Assembly: GCA_964580905.1 (NCBI GenBank)
Contig: CAZOLR010000038.1
Coordinates: 1 to 16,562, forward strand
DNA length: 16,562 nt
From: G041228335 sp964580905
GTDB taxonomy: Bacteria > Pseudomonadota > Alphaproteobacteria > Puniceispirillales > UBA1172
Reading direction: 5' to 3'
Under the pieces are notes generated by a model. That model was not told where the DNA came from. It did no database searches and saw only the letters and a program-made list of their open reading frames with translations. How positions within the stretch are numbered: position 1 is the stretch's first letter; each line of letters opens with the position of its first letter. Made by a program: the position numbers and the translations under genes. Shown piece by piece: positions 1 through 8,026 of this stretch.

Positions 1-39
1 AAACACAAGGCCAGCGGTGCCGACAAGATTGCGTCCTGA
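1..39 (+). CDS. possible C-terminal tail of an upstream gene (partial)
   Basis: Frame 1 is open from the window edge for 12 codons (ending in Lys-Ile-Ala-Ser) and stops at TGA 37-39. That stop overlaps the Shine-Dalgarno of gltB, an arrangement typical of a tightly spaced operon. The piece is too short to identify. It could be the end of gltD or any other gene, or a chance open stretch, so no function is claimed. Confidence 0.3.
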   Translation, partial: KHKASGADKIAS

Positions 40-43
40 GGAG
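39..43 (+). promoter_or_regulatory. ribosome binding site of gltB
   Basis: AGGAG lies seven bases before the ATG at 51 and overlaps the stop codon of the short upstream open frame. It supports 51 rather than the later ATG at 66 as the start, and suggests translational coupling to an upstream gene. Confidence 0.6.
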
Positions 44-50
44 ACGGAAG

Positions 51-3000
51 ATGATGAAATCAGAAATGAACGCCCATACCTCTCTTGCCGGAGTGCAGTG
101 GCTTAAGCACCGCAAGCAAATGGAACAACGGCTCATGGATGCCGGCGTCTGGTCACCGGAGATGGAGCATGACGCCTGCGGGGTCGGGCTGGTCGTGGCC
201 ATTGACGGACAGCCGAGACGTGAAGTTGTCGAAAAGGGGATTGAGGCACTGCAGGCCATCTGGCATCGCGGTGCCGTTGATGCCGACGGCAAGACAGGGG
301 ATGGCGCAGGTATCCATCTTGAAATTCCTCTTGATTTCTTCCGCGAACACATCGCCCGCACCGGTCACAGCGTTGATGACGGGCGGCTGGCTGTCGGGAT
401 GGTCTTTCTGCCGCGTACCGATATGGCGGCGCAGGAAAGATGCCGCTGCATCGTCGAAGAAGAAATTCTCCGCGCAGGTTACCGGGTTTATGGCTGGCGG
501 CAGGTGCCTGTTGATATTTCCATCATAGGTGAGAAAGCCAACGCGACACGTCCTGAAATCGAGCAGATCATGTTTTCCATGCCGGATGCAGAAGATGCTG
601 CGGCCGCGGAACGTGAGCTCTATATTATCCGCCGCAAGATCGAAAACGCGGTCCATGCCCAGCGGATCATGGAATTCTATTTATGCTCCTTCTCGAGCCA
701 GTCGATCATCTACAAGGGCATGTTCCTGGCCGAACAGGTGACGGCCTTTTATCCGGACCTTCTGGATGAACGGTTTGTGTCCCGGTTTGCCCTTTATCAC
801 CAGCGTTATTCGACCAACACCTTCCCGACATGGAAACTGGCCCAGCCTTTCCGTGTGCTGGCCCATAACGGGGAGATCAACACCCTTCGCGGCAACCAGA
901 ACTGGATGCTGTGCCATGAAGACAGGATGGAATCCCCTCTTTTCGGGGAGGACATCCAGCATCTGAAGCCGGTGATTGAAGGCGGCGCATCAGACAGTTC
1001 CGCCCTTGATGGCGTGTTTGAACTTCTGCTTCAGGCCGGACGTGATCTGCCCATGGTCAAAACCATGATGGTGCCCGAAGCCGTGCTTGAGAACGCCTCG
1101 CAGGAGCTGAAAAATCTCTACGGCTATTGCAATGCGGTGATGGAGCCATGGGATGGCCCCGCGGCTCTTGCCGCTGTTTCCGGTGACTGGGTCATTGCTT
1201 CGGTTGACCGTAATGGCCTGCGCCCGATGCGGGTGACGATTACGGACGGCGGTCTTCTGCTGGCCGGGTCAGAGACAGGCATGGTCAGCCTTGATGAGGC
1301 GGGCATTATCGAAAAAAGCAAACTGGGTCCGGGCCAGATCATCGGCGTCAACATGAAAGAAGGCAAGATCTATCACGACGCGGAACTGAAAGCGCAACTG
1401 ATGGCAAGGCGGGACTGGGGCAAATGGCTCGGCAGGTCCCGCATCATGGATGATCTGCTCAGCGAGACAGGGGCGACATCAGCGTCAGGTCTTGATCAGG
1501 ATATGTTGCGTCGGCGTCAGTATTCGGCTGGCTGGACGCTTGAAGACATGGAGCTGCTGCTTCAGCCGATGGCGGAAGGCGGCAAGGAAGCCACCGGATC
1601 CATGGGCGATGATACCCCGCTTGCGGTTCTTTCAAACAAATACCGCGGGCTGCACCATTTCTTCCGGCAGAATTTCTCGCAGGTCACAAATCCGCCGATT
1701 GACAGTTTAAGGGAACGCCACGTCATGACGTTGCGGACACGGCTCGGAAATCTCGGCAACATCCTTGATGAGACACCAGAACAATGTGACCACCTCCTGC
1801 TCAATTCGCCTGTGCTGAACAGCAGTGAATTCACAGCACTTGCCACCTGGCTTGGCGATAAGGCGTCCCGTATTGATGCCACGTTCATCCCTGGTGATGC
1901 AGAGGAGGGGCTTGAGGCGTCACTCAATCGCATCGAACGCGAGGCAGAGGAAGCCGTAAGGGGCGGTGCCGAACATCTGATGCTGATGGATCGCAATGTC
2001 AACGAGAACCGCATGGCAATACCCTCAATCCTTGCTGTAGGTGCCGTACATGCCCATCTCGTGCGCCGGCAGTTGAGGACATTTACCTCGATCAATGTAT
2101 CGTCAGGTGAGTGTCTGGATGTGCATCATTTTGCTGTCCTGATGGGGGTTGGTGCGACCACGGTAAACCCGTGGGTTGCCGAAGAATCCATTCGTGACCG
2201 CCACGCACGTGGGCTTCTCCCCGGTCTTGACGTGGATGACACCATTCATAATTACAAAACGGCGATTGAAAACGGTCTGCTCAAGATCATGTCCAAGATG
2301 GGCATTTCTGTCCTGTCCTCTTATCGTGGCGGCTATAACTTTGAATCCCTCGGGCTGTCACGTTCGCTCGTGGCCAGATATTTCCCGCCGATGACATCAC
2401 GCATATCCGGCATCGGGTTGCACGGCATCGAATCCCAGCTCAAAACCCTCCATGAAAGCGCCTGGGCTGAGGCATCGGTCATGTTGCCGGTGGGCGGGTT
2501 CTTCCGGTTGCGGAAATCAGGTGAGGCGCATGCCTTTGACGCCGAAGTCATTCATTCCATGCAGCATGCCTGCGATACAGGGAGCTACGACAGCTGGAAG
2601 TCCTATACATCCAAGGTCTACAAATCCGGTCCGGTCAATCTGCGTGACCTGCTTGATTTCACCAATGCAAATGAAAGCATCGCTCTGGAAAAAGTTCAGA
2701 GCATCACCGAAATCCGGAAGAAACTGGTATCCCCCGGTATTTCCCTCGGTGCGCTTAGCCCGGAAAGTCATGAAACACTTTCCATTGCGATGAACCGTAT
2801 CGGCGCGAAATCAGACAGCGGTGAAGGTGGGGAGGATCCGGCAAGATTTGTGTTGCGCGAAAATGGTGATAATCCGTCGAGCGCCATCAAGCAGATCGCT
2901 TCAGGCCGGTTCGGCGTAACCGCTGAATATCTGAACAACTGCCAGGAAATTGAAATCAAGATTGCCCAGGGCGCCAAGCCCGGGGAAGGCGGCCAGCTTC

Positions 3001-4607
3001 CCGGTATCAAGGTGGACAGCCTGATTGCAAGGCTAAGACATTCCACCCCCGGAGTGACCCTGATCTCACCGCCGCCGCATCACGATATCTATTCGATCGA
3101 GGATCTCGCCCAACTCATTTATGATCTCAAGCAGATCAACCCTGATGCGCGTGTCTGTGTCAAACTGGTGGCGTCCACCGGTATCGGCACCATTGCCGCG
3201 GGGGTTGCCAAGGCCAAGGCGGATACGATCCTGATTTCAGGTCATGGCGGCGGTACCGGCGCAAGCCCGCAGTCTTCGATCAAACATGCCGGGCTTCCGT
3301 GGGAAATGGGCCTTTCCGAAGTTCATCAGGTCCTCACCATGAACGATTTGCGTGACAAGGTGGTGCTCCGCACCGATGGCGGCCTGAAGACAGGACGTGA
3401 TATCGTCATGGCGGCGATGCTCGGCGCGGATGAATACGGGATAGGGACGGCTTCGCTGATCGCCATGGGATGCATCATGGTCCGTCAGTGCCATTCCAAC
3501 ACCTGCCCGGTTGGTGTCTGTACCCAGCGCGAAGATCTGCGGGCAAAGTTCACCGGCACACCTGAAAAGGTGGTTCAGCTCTTCACCCATCTTGCCGAAG
3601 AGGTGCGGGAAATACTGGCTGATCTAGGTGTCACCAGCCTTGAGGAGATCATCGGCCGGACCGATATGCTCACCCAGGTCAGCCGCGGGAATGCGGCGCT
3701 TGATGACCTTGATCTCAATCCCATACTTGTGCGGGCGGATTCCAGCGCTGAGCCGCAACCATTAATGGAAGGCCGGAACGAAGTCCCGGATACGCTGGAT
3801 GCGCTGATGGTCAGGGATGCCCGCGATGCGCTTGAACGCGGCCAGCGAATGCAACTCTCGTATAACGTGGCCAATACCCAGCGGGCGATTGGCACACGTC
3901 TTTCCTCGCATATTACGCGGCGGTTCGGCATGACCGGCCTTAAGGAAGAGACGATTACCGTCAGGCTTCGTGGTTCCGCCGGTCAGTCGCTCGGGGCTTT
4001 CGCTGTTCAGGGGCTGAAGCTGGAAGTTCTTGGTGATGCCAATGACTATGTCGGCAAGGGTCTTTCCGGTGGGCTCATCACCTTGCGGAAAATGGCGGCA
4101 TCCCATCTCGTTGCCCATGAAAATACGATTATCGGCAACACGGTTCTTTATGGCGCGACTTCCGGTGCGCTCTATGCCGCCGGTCAGGCGGGGGAACGTA
4201 TGGCTGTCCGGAATTCCGGGGCTACAGCTGTCGTGGAAGGTTGCGGCTCAAACGGGTGTGAATACATGACCGGGGGAACGGTGGTGATCCTCGGTGCTGT
4301 TGGCAGCAATTTCGGCGCCGGCATGACCGGAGGGATGGCGTTTGTCTTTGATGAAGACGGGAGCTTTGAGGGCAAGGTAAATCCTGAAACGCTTGAGCTT
4401 GCACGTATAACATCACCCTATTGGGGAGATGTGCTCAAATCTCATCTGGAACAGCACTTTCGCTACACCGGATCGGCCATTGCGAGCCGCATTCTTGACG
4501 GCTGGGACAAAAACCTGCCAAAGTTCTGGCACGTGGTGCCGACGGAAATCGTCAACACCTTGCCGCATCCGTTGACGGGGGAAACAACAGGTAAAGTAAC
4601 GGCCTGA
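51..4607 (+). CDS. gltB: glutamate synthase (NADPH) large subunit
   Basis: This is the alpha subunit of GOGAT, which with the small subunit GltD makes two glutamates from glutamine and 2-oxoglutarate in cytosolic ammonia assimilation. The protein has 1518 residues, normal for the family (about 1500). Cys43, in the context HDACGVG, is the expected N-terminal nucleophile of the class II glutaminase domain, so about 42 residues would be removed as a propeptide. Glutaminase motifs HQRYSTNTFP (250-259) and HNGEIN (272-277) follow. A central linking domain precedes the FMN/synthase domain, which contains GHGGGTG at 1064-1070. Cys1141, Cys1147 and Cys1152 have the spacing of the 3Fe-4S cluster ligands. 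The C-terminal part (about 1270-1500) is the Gly-rich beta-helix domain. The start at 51 has AGGAG at 39-43 with a seven-base spacer; a second ATG follows at 54. No gltD lies within the window. Confidence 0.97.
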   Translation: MMKSEMNAHTSLAGVQWLKHRKQMEQRLMDAGVWSPEMEHDACGVGLVVAIDGQPRREVVEKGIEALQAIWHRGAVDADGKTGDGAGIHLEIPLDFFREHIARTGHSVDDGRLAVGMVFLPRTDMAAQERCRCIVEEEILRAGYRVYGWRQVPVDISIIGEKANATRPEIEQIMFSMPDAEDAAAAERELYIIRRKIENAVHAQRIMEFYLCSFSSQSIIYKGMFLAEQVTAFYPDLLDERFVSRFALYHQRYSTNTFPTWKLAQPFRVLAHNGEINTLRGNQNWMLCHEDRMESPLFGEDIQHLKPVIEGGASDSSALDGVFELLLQAGRDLPMVKTMMVPEAVLENASQELKNLYGYCNAVMEPWDGPAALAAVSGDWVIASVDRNGLRPMRVTITDGGLLLAGSETGMVSLDEAGIIEKSKLGPGQIIGVNMKEGKIYHDAELKAQLMARRDWGKWLGRSRIMDDLLSETGATSASGLDQDMLRRRQYSAGWTLEDMELLLQPMAEGGKEATGSMGDDTPLAVLSNKYRGLHHFFRQNFSQVTNPPIDSLRERHVMTLRTRLGNLGNILDETPEQCDHLLLNSPVLNSSEFTALATWLGDKASRIDATFIPGDAEEGLEASLNRIEREAEEAVRGGAEHLMLMDRNVNENRMAIPSILAVGAVHAHLVRRQLRTFTSINVSSGECLDVHHFAVLMGVGATTVNPWVAEESIRDRHARGLLPGLDVDDTIHNYKTAIENGLLKIMSKMGISVLSSYRGGYNFESLGLSRSLVARYFPPMTSRISGIGLHGIESQLKTLHESAWAEASVMLPVGGFFRLRKSGEAHAFDAEVIHSMQHACDTGSYDSWKSYTSKVYKSGPVNLRDLLDFTNANESIALEKVQSITEIRKKLVSPGISLGALSPESHETLSIAMNRIGAKSDSGEGGEDPARFVLRENGDNPSSAIKQIASGRFGVTAEYLNNCQEIEIKIAQGAKPGEGGQLPGIKVDSLIARLRHSTPGVTLISPPPHHDIYSIEDLAQLIYDLKQINPDARVCVKLVASTGIGTIAAGVAKAKADTILISGHGGGTGASPQSSIKHAGLPWEMGLSEVHQVLTMNDLRDKVVLRTDGGLKTGRDIVMAAMLGADEYGIGTASLIAMGCIMVRQCHSNTCPVGVCTQREDLRAKFTGTPEKVVQLFTHLAEEVREILADLGVTSLEEIIGRTDMLTQVSRGNAALDDLDLNPILVRADSSAEPQPLMEGRNEVPDTLDALMVRDARDALERGQRMQLSYNVANTQRAIGTRLSSHITRRFGMTGLKEETITVRLRGSAGQSLGAFAVQGLKLEVLGDANDYVGKGLSGGLITLRKMAASHLVAHENTIIGNTVLYGATSGALYAAGQAGERMAVRNSGATAVVEGCGSNGCEYMTGGTVVILGAVGSNFGAGMTGGMAFVFDEDGSFEGKVNPETLELARITSPYWGDVLKSHLEQHFRYTGSAIASRILDGWDKNLPKFWHVVPTEIVNTLPHPLTGETTGKVTA

Positions 4608-4617
4608 AACAGATCCG

Positions 4618-5130
4618 ATGTATCATCTGCGCCTTGAGAAGCCGTCCGATCAGGCTGAAATTGAACGCTTGCTCGGACTTGGTTTCGGTCCCGGTCATTC
4701 CAGCCGTAATATCTGGGCTCTGCGGCCAGGTCCCAGACTGGCGGAATTGTGCCTGGTGGCTGAAGAAACGTCAAAACCGGGCCATCTTCTGGGATCCATC
4801 AGGTACTGGCCCGTGACTATTGCGGGGTTTCCGTCCGTACTGTTGGGCCCGCTTGCTGTAGACCCTGAACTGAGGGGGCAGGGCATCGGCAGGCAACTGG
4901 TAAGGGAGAGTCTCGTGCTGGCAGAACAAGGCCCGTGGCACTGGTGCTTTGTTTCCGGTGAGCGGGATTACTACCCGAAACTCGGCTTTTCAAAACTCAC
5001 TGCGGATGATGTGGATTTACCGGCGCCGATTGAAGAAGAACGCTTGCATCTGATCTCTGTTTCGGGGGATAGTCTTTCTGAAATGCCGCCACGGCCCTGG
5101 GCGATACGCCCCGGGGTGGCACCATCTTGA
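4618..5130 (+). CDS. GNAT family N-acetyltransferase
   Basis: A 170-residue protein with the GNAT fold signature. The acetyl-CoA pyrophosphate loop is RGQGIG at 86-91 (R/Q-x-x-G-x-G/A), preceded by the beta4 strand LGPLAVDP. The motif YYPKLGF at 118-124 is typical of the YhbS-like group of small acetyltransferases. The substrate cannot be told from sequence; family members act on small molecules or protein amino groups in the cytosol. It starts 10 bases after gltB stops, without a clear Shine-Dalgarno, so it is probably translated from the gltB transcript. Whether it has anything to do with glutamate metabolism is unknown. The start agrees with where homology to the family begins. Confidence 0.85.
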   Translation: MYHLRLEKPSDQAEIERLLGLGFGPGHSSRNIWALRPGPRLAELCLVAEETSKPGHLLGSIRYWPVTIAGFPSVLLGPLAVDPELRGQGIGRQLVRESLVLAEQGPWHWCFVSGERDYYPKLGFSKLTADDVDLPAPIEEERLHLISVSGDSLSEMPPRPWAIRPGVAPS

Positions 5131-5162
5131 TTGAAAAGTCTTAATACTTAACTGGTTTACAC

Positions 5163-5831
5163 ATGCGTGTTCTTCACCATTACTGGCTTTCTTCCGGATC
5201 ACGTTTCTGTCGGCTGATGCTGGCGGAACGTAAACTTGATGCTCTCCAGAAACTGGAGCTTCCCTGGGATGCGCAGAGTGCTTTTCTGGCTGTGAATCCC
5301 GCCGGAACCGTGCCGGTGCTGGTGGAGGATGACGGCACGGTGTTGAGCGGTGTCTGGCCGATCTGCGAGTATTTCGAAGATATCAGCCCGGAAGGCTCAC
5401 TTTTGCCCGGCACACCTGCCGCCCGCGCCGAAGCCCGCCGTCTGGTGGACTGGTTTCACGGAAAGTTCGAACGTGAGGTGGTCGGCCCTGTGCTGAAGGA
5501 AAAGCATTTCCGCCGCGTGACAGGTGATGGTGTTCCGTCAAGCCAAATCATCCGCACTGCGATGGGGAACCTTGCATCTCACATGGAATATCTCAACTTT
5601 CTCGCCGAACGGCGGAAATGGCTGGCCGGAAACAAACTGTCTCTGGCGGATCTCCATGCCGCGGCGTCGTTGTCGGTGCTTGATTTCCTCGGCGATATTT
5701 TCTGGCAGGACTGGCCTGAGGCCAAGACATGGTATTCACGCATCAAATCAAGGCCGTCTTTCCGTCCTCTTCTGGCCGACAGTGTCACCGGGTTGACGCC
5801 ACCTGAACATTACGCGGATCTTGATTTCTGA
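5163..5831 (+). CDS. glutathione S-transferase family protein
   Basis: A 222-residue protein with the two-domain GST layout. The N-terminal thioredoxin-like domain (about 1-80) carries the conserved NPAGTVPVL segment (45-53), with Pro51 as the cis-proline of the glutathione site. The segment LSGVWPICEYF, where the family usually has an E/D-S pair, is somewhat unusual. The C-terminal all-helical domain (about 90-215) has the N-capping segment SLADLHAAA around Asp163. Such proteins conjugate glutathione to electrophiles or act as glutathione-dependent reductases or isomerases; the substrate is unknown. The gene lies 32 bases after the acetyltransferase. The start has no strong Shine-Dalgarno but matches the usual family N-terminus. 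Its stop is only 13 bases from the stop of the convergent hydrolase. Confidence 0.9.
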   Translation: MRVLHHYWLSSGSRFCRLMLAERKLDALQKLELPWDAQSAFLAVNPAGTVPVLVEDDGTVLSGVWPICEYFEDISPEGSLLPGTPAARAEARRLVDWFHGKFEREVVGPVLKEKHFRRVTGDGVPSSQIIRTAMGNLASHMEYLNFLAERRKWLAGNKLSLADLHAAASLSVLDFLGDIFWQDWPEAKTWYSRIKSRPSFRPLLADSVTGLTPPEHYADLDF

Positions 5832-5844
5832 AGATGCCCGCCCA

Positions 5845-6615
5845 TCAGGTCGTGCGGCGCGAGATTTCATCAAGGCAGGACAGAATAAGCTCGATCTGGT
5901 CAGGTTCGGAAAAACGGTGGCCAGCATTCTGATCAAGTATCACTTCAATATCCGGGCTGACGAATACCCCGGCCAGCTTTTCCGATGATGTGTGGGGAAC
6001 TTCCTCGTCTTTCATCCCGTGTATCAGTCGCACCGGCCCGTTAACAGGGATGGATCCTTCAAGAACGAAATTCATCCGCCCGTCCTCGATCAGCTGATAG
6101 GTGTAGATGACATCTTCCGGCGCATAGGGGTTGGGTAGCGCGATGCGGCCGGTTGTTTTCATTTCGGCCTGTTGCTCAGGGGTGAGGGCGTCCCAGATCA
6201 GCTCATCGGTGAAATCAGGGGCGGCGGCGATGCCGATAATGCCAACTATTCGCGATGGTCTCTCCCTTGCGACAAGGGTCATGAGCCAGCCGCCCAGCGA
6301 TGAGCCGATCAGAATAAGCGGACCTGTCGTAAGATGGTCAACAACAGCAAGGCAATCCGCCTTCCATGCGCTGATAGTGCCATCAAGAAATTCCCCCGAT
6401 GACTGGCCATGGCCGGAATAGTCAAATCTTAAAATCCCGAACCCATTGTCCCGCGCCCAGGCGTCAACAGCCACAGCCTTGGTTCCGTCCATGTCAGACC
6501 CGTGGCCGGCAAAGAACACGATGGTCGGGGCACCGGCAATTTCCCTGCCTGTCCAGGCAATCCTGTTTCCATGATCGGTCCGGAGAAATTCCACTGTTTG
6601 CGTTTCTTTTGTCAT
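5845..6615 (-). CDS. alpha/beta hydrolase, ABHD10-like serine esterase/thioesterase
   Basis: The product has 256 residues if the ATG at 6615 is used; the frame is open upstream to an ATG at 6687, but homology begins only at the inner start (MTKETQTVEF). The nucleophile elbow GSSLGG gives Ser106; Asp203 (HGMKDEE) and His233 (AGHRFS) complete the triad. The text RFDYSGHG, GPLILIGSSLGGWLM and IPVNGPVRLIHGMKD resembles mitochondrial ABHD10. The triad spacing (97 and 30 residues) equals that of human ABHD10 as I recall it (Ser152, Asp249, His279). ABHD10 is an acyl-protein thioesterase and acyl-glucuronide esterase; the bacterial substrate is unknown. No signal peptide is seen, so it is probably cytosolic. 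The gene converges with the GST gene and diverges from the glycosyltransferase gene. Confidence 0.88.
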   Translation of the reverse strand: MTKETQTVEFLRTDHGNRIAWTGREIAGAPTIVFFAGHGSDMDGTKAVAVDAWARDNGFGILRFDYSGHGQSSGEFLDGTISAWKADCLAVVDHLTTGPLILIGSSLGGWLMTLVARERPSRIVGIIGIAAAPDFTDELIWDALTPEQQAEMKTTGRIALPNPYAPEDVIYTYQLIEDGRMNFVLEGSIPVNGPVRLIHGMKDEEVPHTSSEKLAGVFVSPDIEVILDQNAGHRFSEPDQIELILSCLDEISRRTT

Positions 6616-6738
6616 GATCCGTTGTTTCCGTCTTTGCCTGTGGGCAGGAATAGCGTATACAAAAGGCTGAAAACTCCTCTGACACAAATGGGGCCGGATT
6701 GAATCTTAGGGCAAGTCCCGGATTTTTGGCAATAACCT

Positions 6739-7920
6739 TTGAAATCAATACCGAAAAAAACCACCCGCAAAAACTCACCGCAAACGTTAAAAGGCAAGGT
6801 CATCGTCCAGATACTGCCAGCCCTTAACCGTGGTGGTGTTGAGCGCGGAACCATAGAAATGGCCCGTGCTGTTGTCGAGGCAGGTGGCCGTGCTGTTGTT
6901 ATCAGCTCAGGAGGCCTGTTGGCGGCGAACCTCAACCGTGTCGGGGGTGAGCATATCGATCTTGGGGTGGATACGAAAAACCCGCTCAAATGGGCGTGGC
7001 GACGTGGGCAGGTCAGAAAAGTGCTGAAAGAAACCGGCGCTGATCTTGTTCATATCCGGTCAAGGGCCCCCGCCTGGATCAGCATTCCGGCGGCCAGATC
7101 TCTCGGATTACCGGTGGTGACAACGCTTCATGGCAGGTTTGTCTCTGCCTCAAGGATGAAGCGCTTCTATAACAGCATCATGACCAAATCCGATCACGTC
7201 ATCGCCATATCCCGATATATCAGGGATCTCGCTGTTTCCCAGTTTCCGGCGGTTGAGCCGCGCCTTTCGGTCATCCATCGTGGTGTTGATCTTAAAATGT
7301 TTTCGGCCGCCAGCGTTTCATCCCAGCGGGTGGTGAAAGCCGCATCCGTACTGAATGTGCCGGACGGCACACCTGTTATCATGCTCCCCGCACGTCCCAC
7401 CGGATGGAAGGGCGCGGAAATGCTGATCAAAGCTTGCGCGATGATGGGTGATGTCAGGTTTATCGTTTTGCTGGTCGGGGCGGCGGATGGATCGCCCGCC
7501 TTTCAGGCTCAGCTCGTCCAGTTGACAGAAAAAGAAGGGTTGAGAGAGAAAGTACGTCTCTGCCCCTCGCAGGATGATATGCCGGCAACCCTCATGCTGG
7601 CGGATGTGGTTGCCATGCCGTCAGTTACGCCGGAACCTTTTGGCCGCGTCGCGGTGGAGGCGGCGGCTATGGGGCGTCCTGTGGTGGCATTTGATCATGG
7701 CGGCGCATCGGAAACCGTAAAACATGGGGAAACAGGCTGGCTTGCTCACCCGGGCGATGTCTCCTCTCTTGCCGATTGTCTCCGTCAGGCGCTGAACCTC
7801 AAGGTTCGCGAAAGACGCGCCTTGGGTAAAGCGGCACGGTTGCGGGTGGAAGAACAGTTTTCCATCAGCAAAATGTGCGCGGACACGATCGATATCTACA
7901 GAAAACTTCTCAGAAAATAA
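6739..7920 (+). CDS. glycosyltransferase family 4 (GT-B fold)
   Basis: A 393-residue retaining-type glycosyltransferase. The N-terminal Rossmann half opens with KVIVQILPALNRGGVERG (from about residue 19), the usual acceptor-side Gly-rich loop. The C-terminal half has the donor-binding E-x7-E motif, Glu299 and Glu307 (EPFGRVAVE), followed by GRPVVAFDHGGASE and GETGWL. Enzymes of this type usually add sugars to lipopolysaccharide core or other envelope glycans at the inner face of the inner membrane; donor and acceptor cannot be told. No membrane segment is visible. The start must be TTG at 6739: a TAA lies six bases upstream (6733-6735) and no other start codon precedes the conserved region. 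There is no clear Shine-Dalgarno. The 123-base gap to the divergent hydrolase should hold both promoters, but I see no convincing boxes. Confidence 0.9.
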   Translation: MKSIPKKTTRKNSPQTLKGKVIVQILPALNRGGVERGTIEMARAVVEAGGRAVVISSGGLLAANLNRVGGEHIDLGVDTKNPLKWAWRRGQVRKVLKETGADLVHIRSRAPAWISIPAARSLGLPVVTTLHGRFVSASRMKRFYNSIMTKSDHVIAISRYIRDLAVSQFPAVEPRLSVIHRGVDLKMFSAASVSSQRVVKAASVLNVPDGTPVIMLPARPTGWKGAEMLIKACAMMGDVRFIVLLVGAADGSPAFQAQLVQLTEKEGLREKVRLCPSQDDMPATLMLADVVAMPSVTPEPFGRVAVEAAAMGRPVVAFDHGGASETVKHGETGWLAHPGDVSSLADCLRQALNLKVRERRALGKAARLRVEEQFSISKMCADTIDIYRKLLRK

Positions 7921-7978
7921 TGAATTTGCTTTGTTTGCGCATAGATCTTGCAGTCAGACAGGGAAATGCGGTAAACCC

Positions 7979-8009
7979 TTGCCTGCTGGGATTACTTACA
8001 AACTATAGC
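7979..8009 (+). promoter_or_regulatory. weak candidate promoter for the thrS cluster
   Basis: TTGCCT (7979-7984) and TATAGC (8004-8009) resemble sigma-70 boxes, but the 19-base spacer is long. The 106-base gap between the glycosyltransferase and thrS is the natural place for a promoter and for any thrS translational control. I cannot see a clear tRNA-like operator by eye. Confidence 0.2.
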
Positions 8010-8026
8010 AAAGATAAAGATACCTC

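Noticed and set aside
1562..2095. 177-codon minus-strand open frame inside gltB
   Set aside because: It is antisense to the conserved central domain of GltB. The composition is Ser/Arg-rich with no recognisable domain, so it is a shadow of the codon pattern.
6616..6687. Longer N-terminus for the alpha/beta hydrolase from the ATG at 6687
   Set aside because: The extra 24 residues are basic and unlike the family, and homology begins at the ATG at 6615. The extension would also take up part of the divergent promoter region.
7921..8026. tRNA-like translational operator before thrS, as in E. coli
   Set aside because: I could not trace anticodon-like stem-loops in this 106-base gap by eye, so no claim is made.
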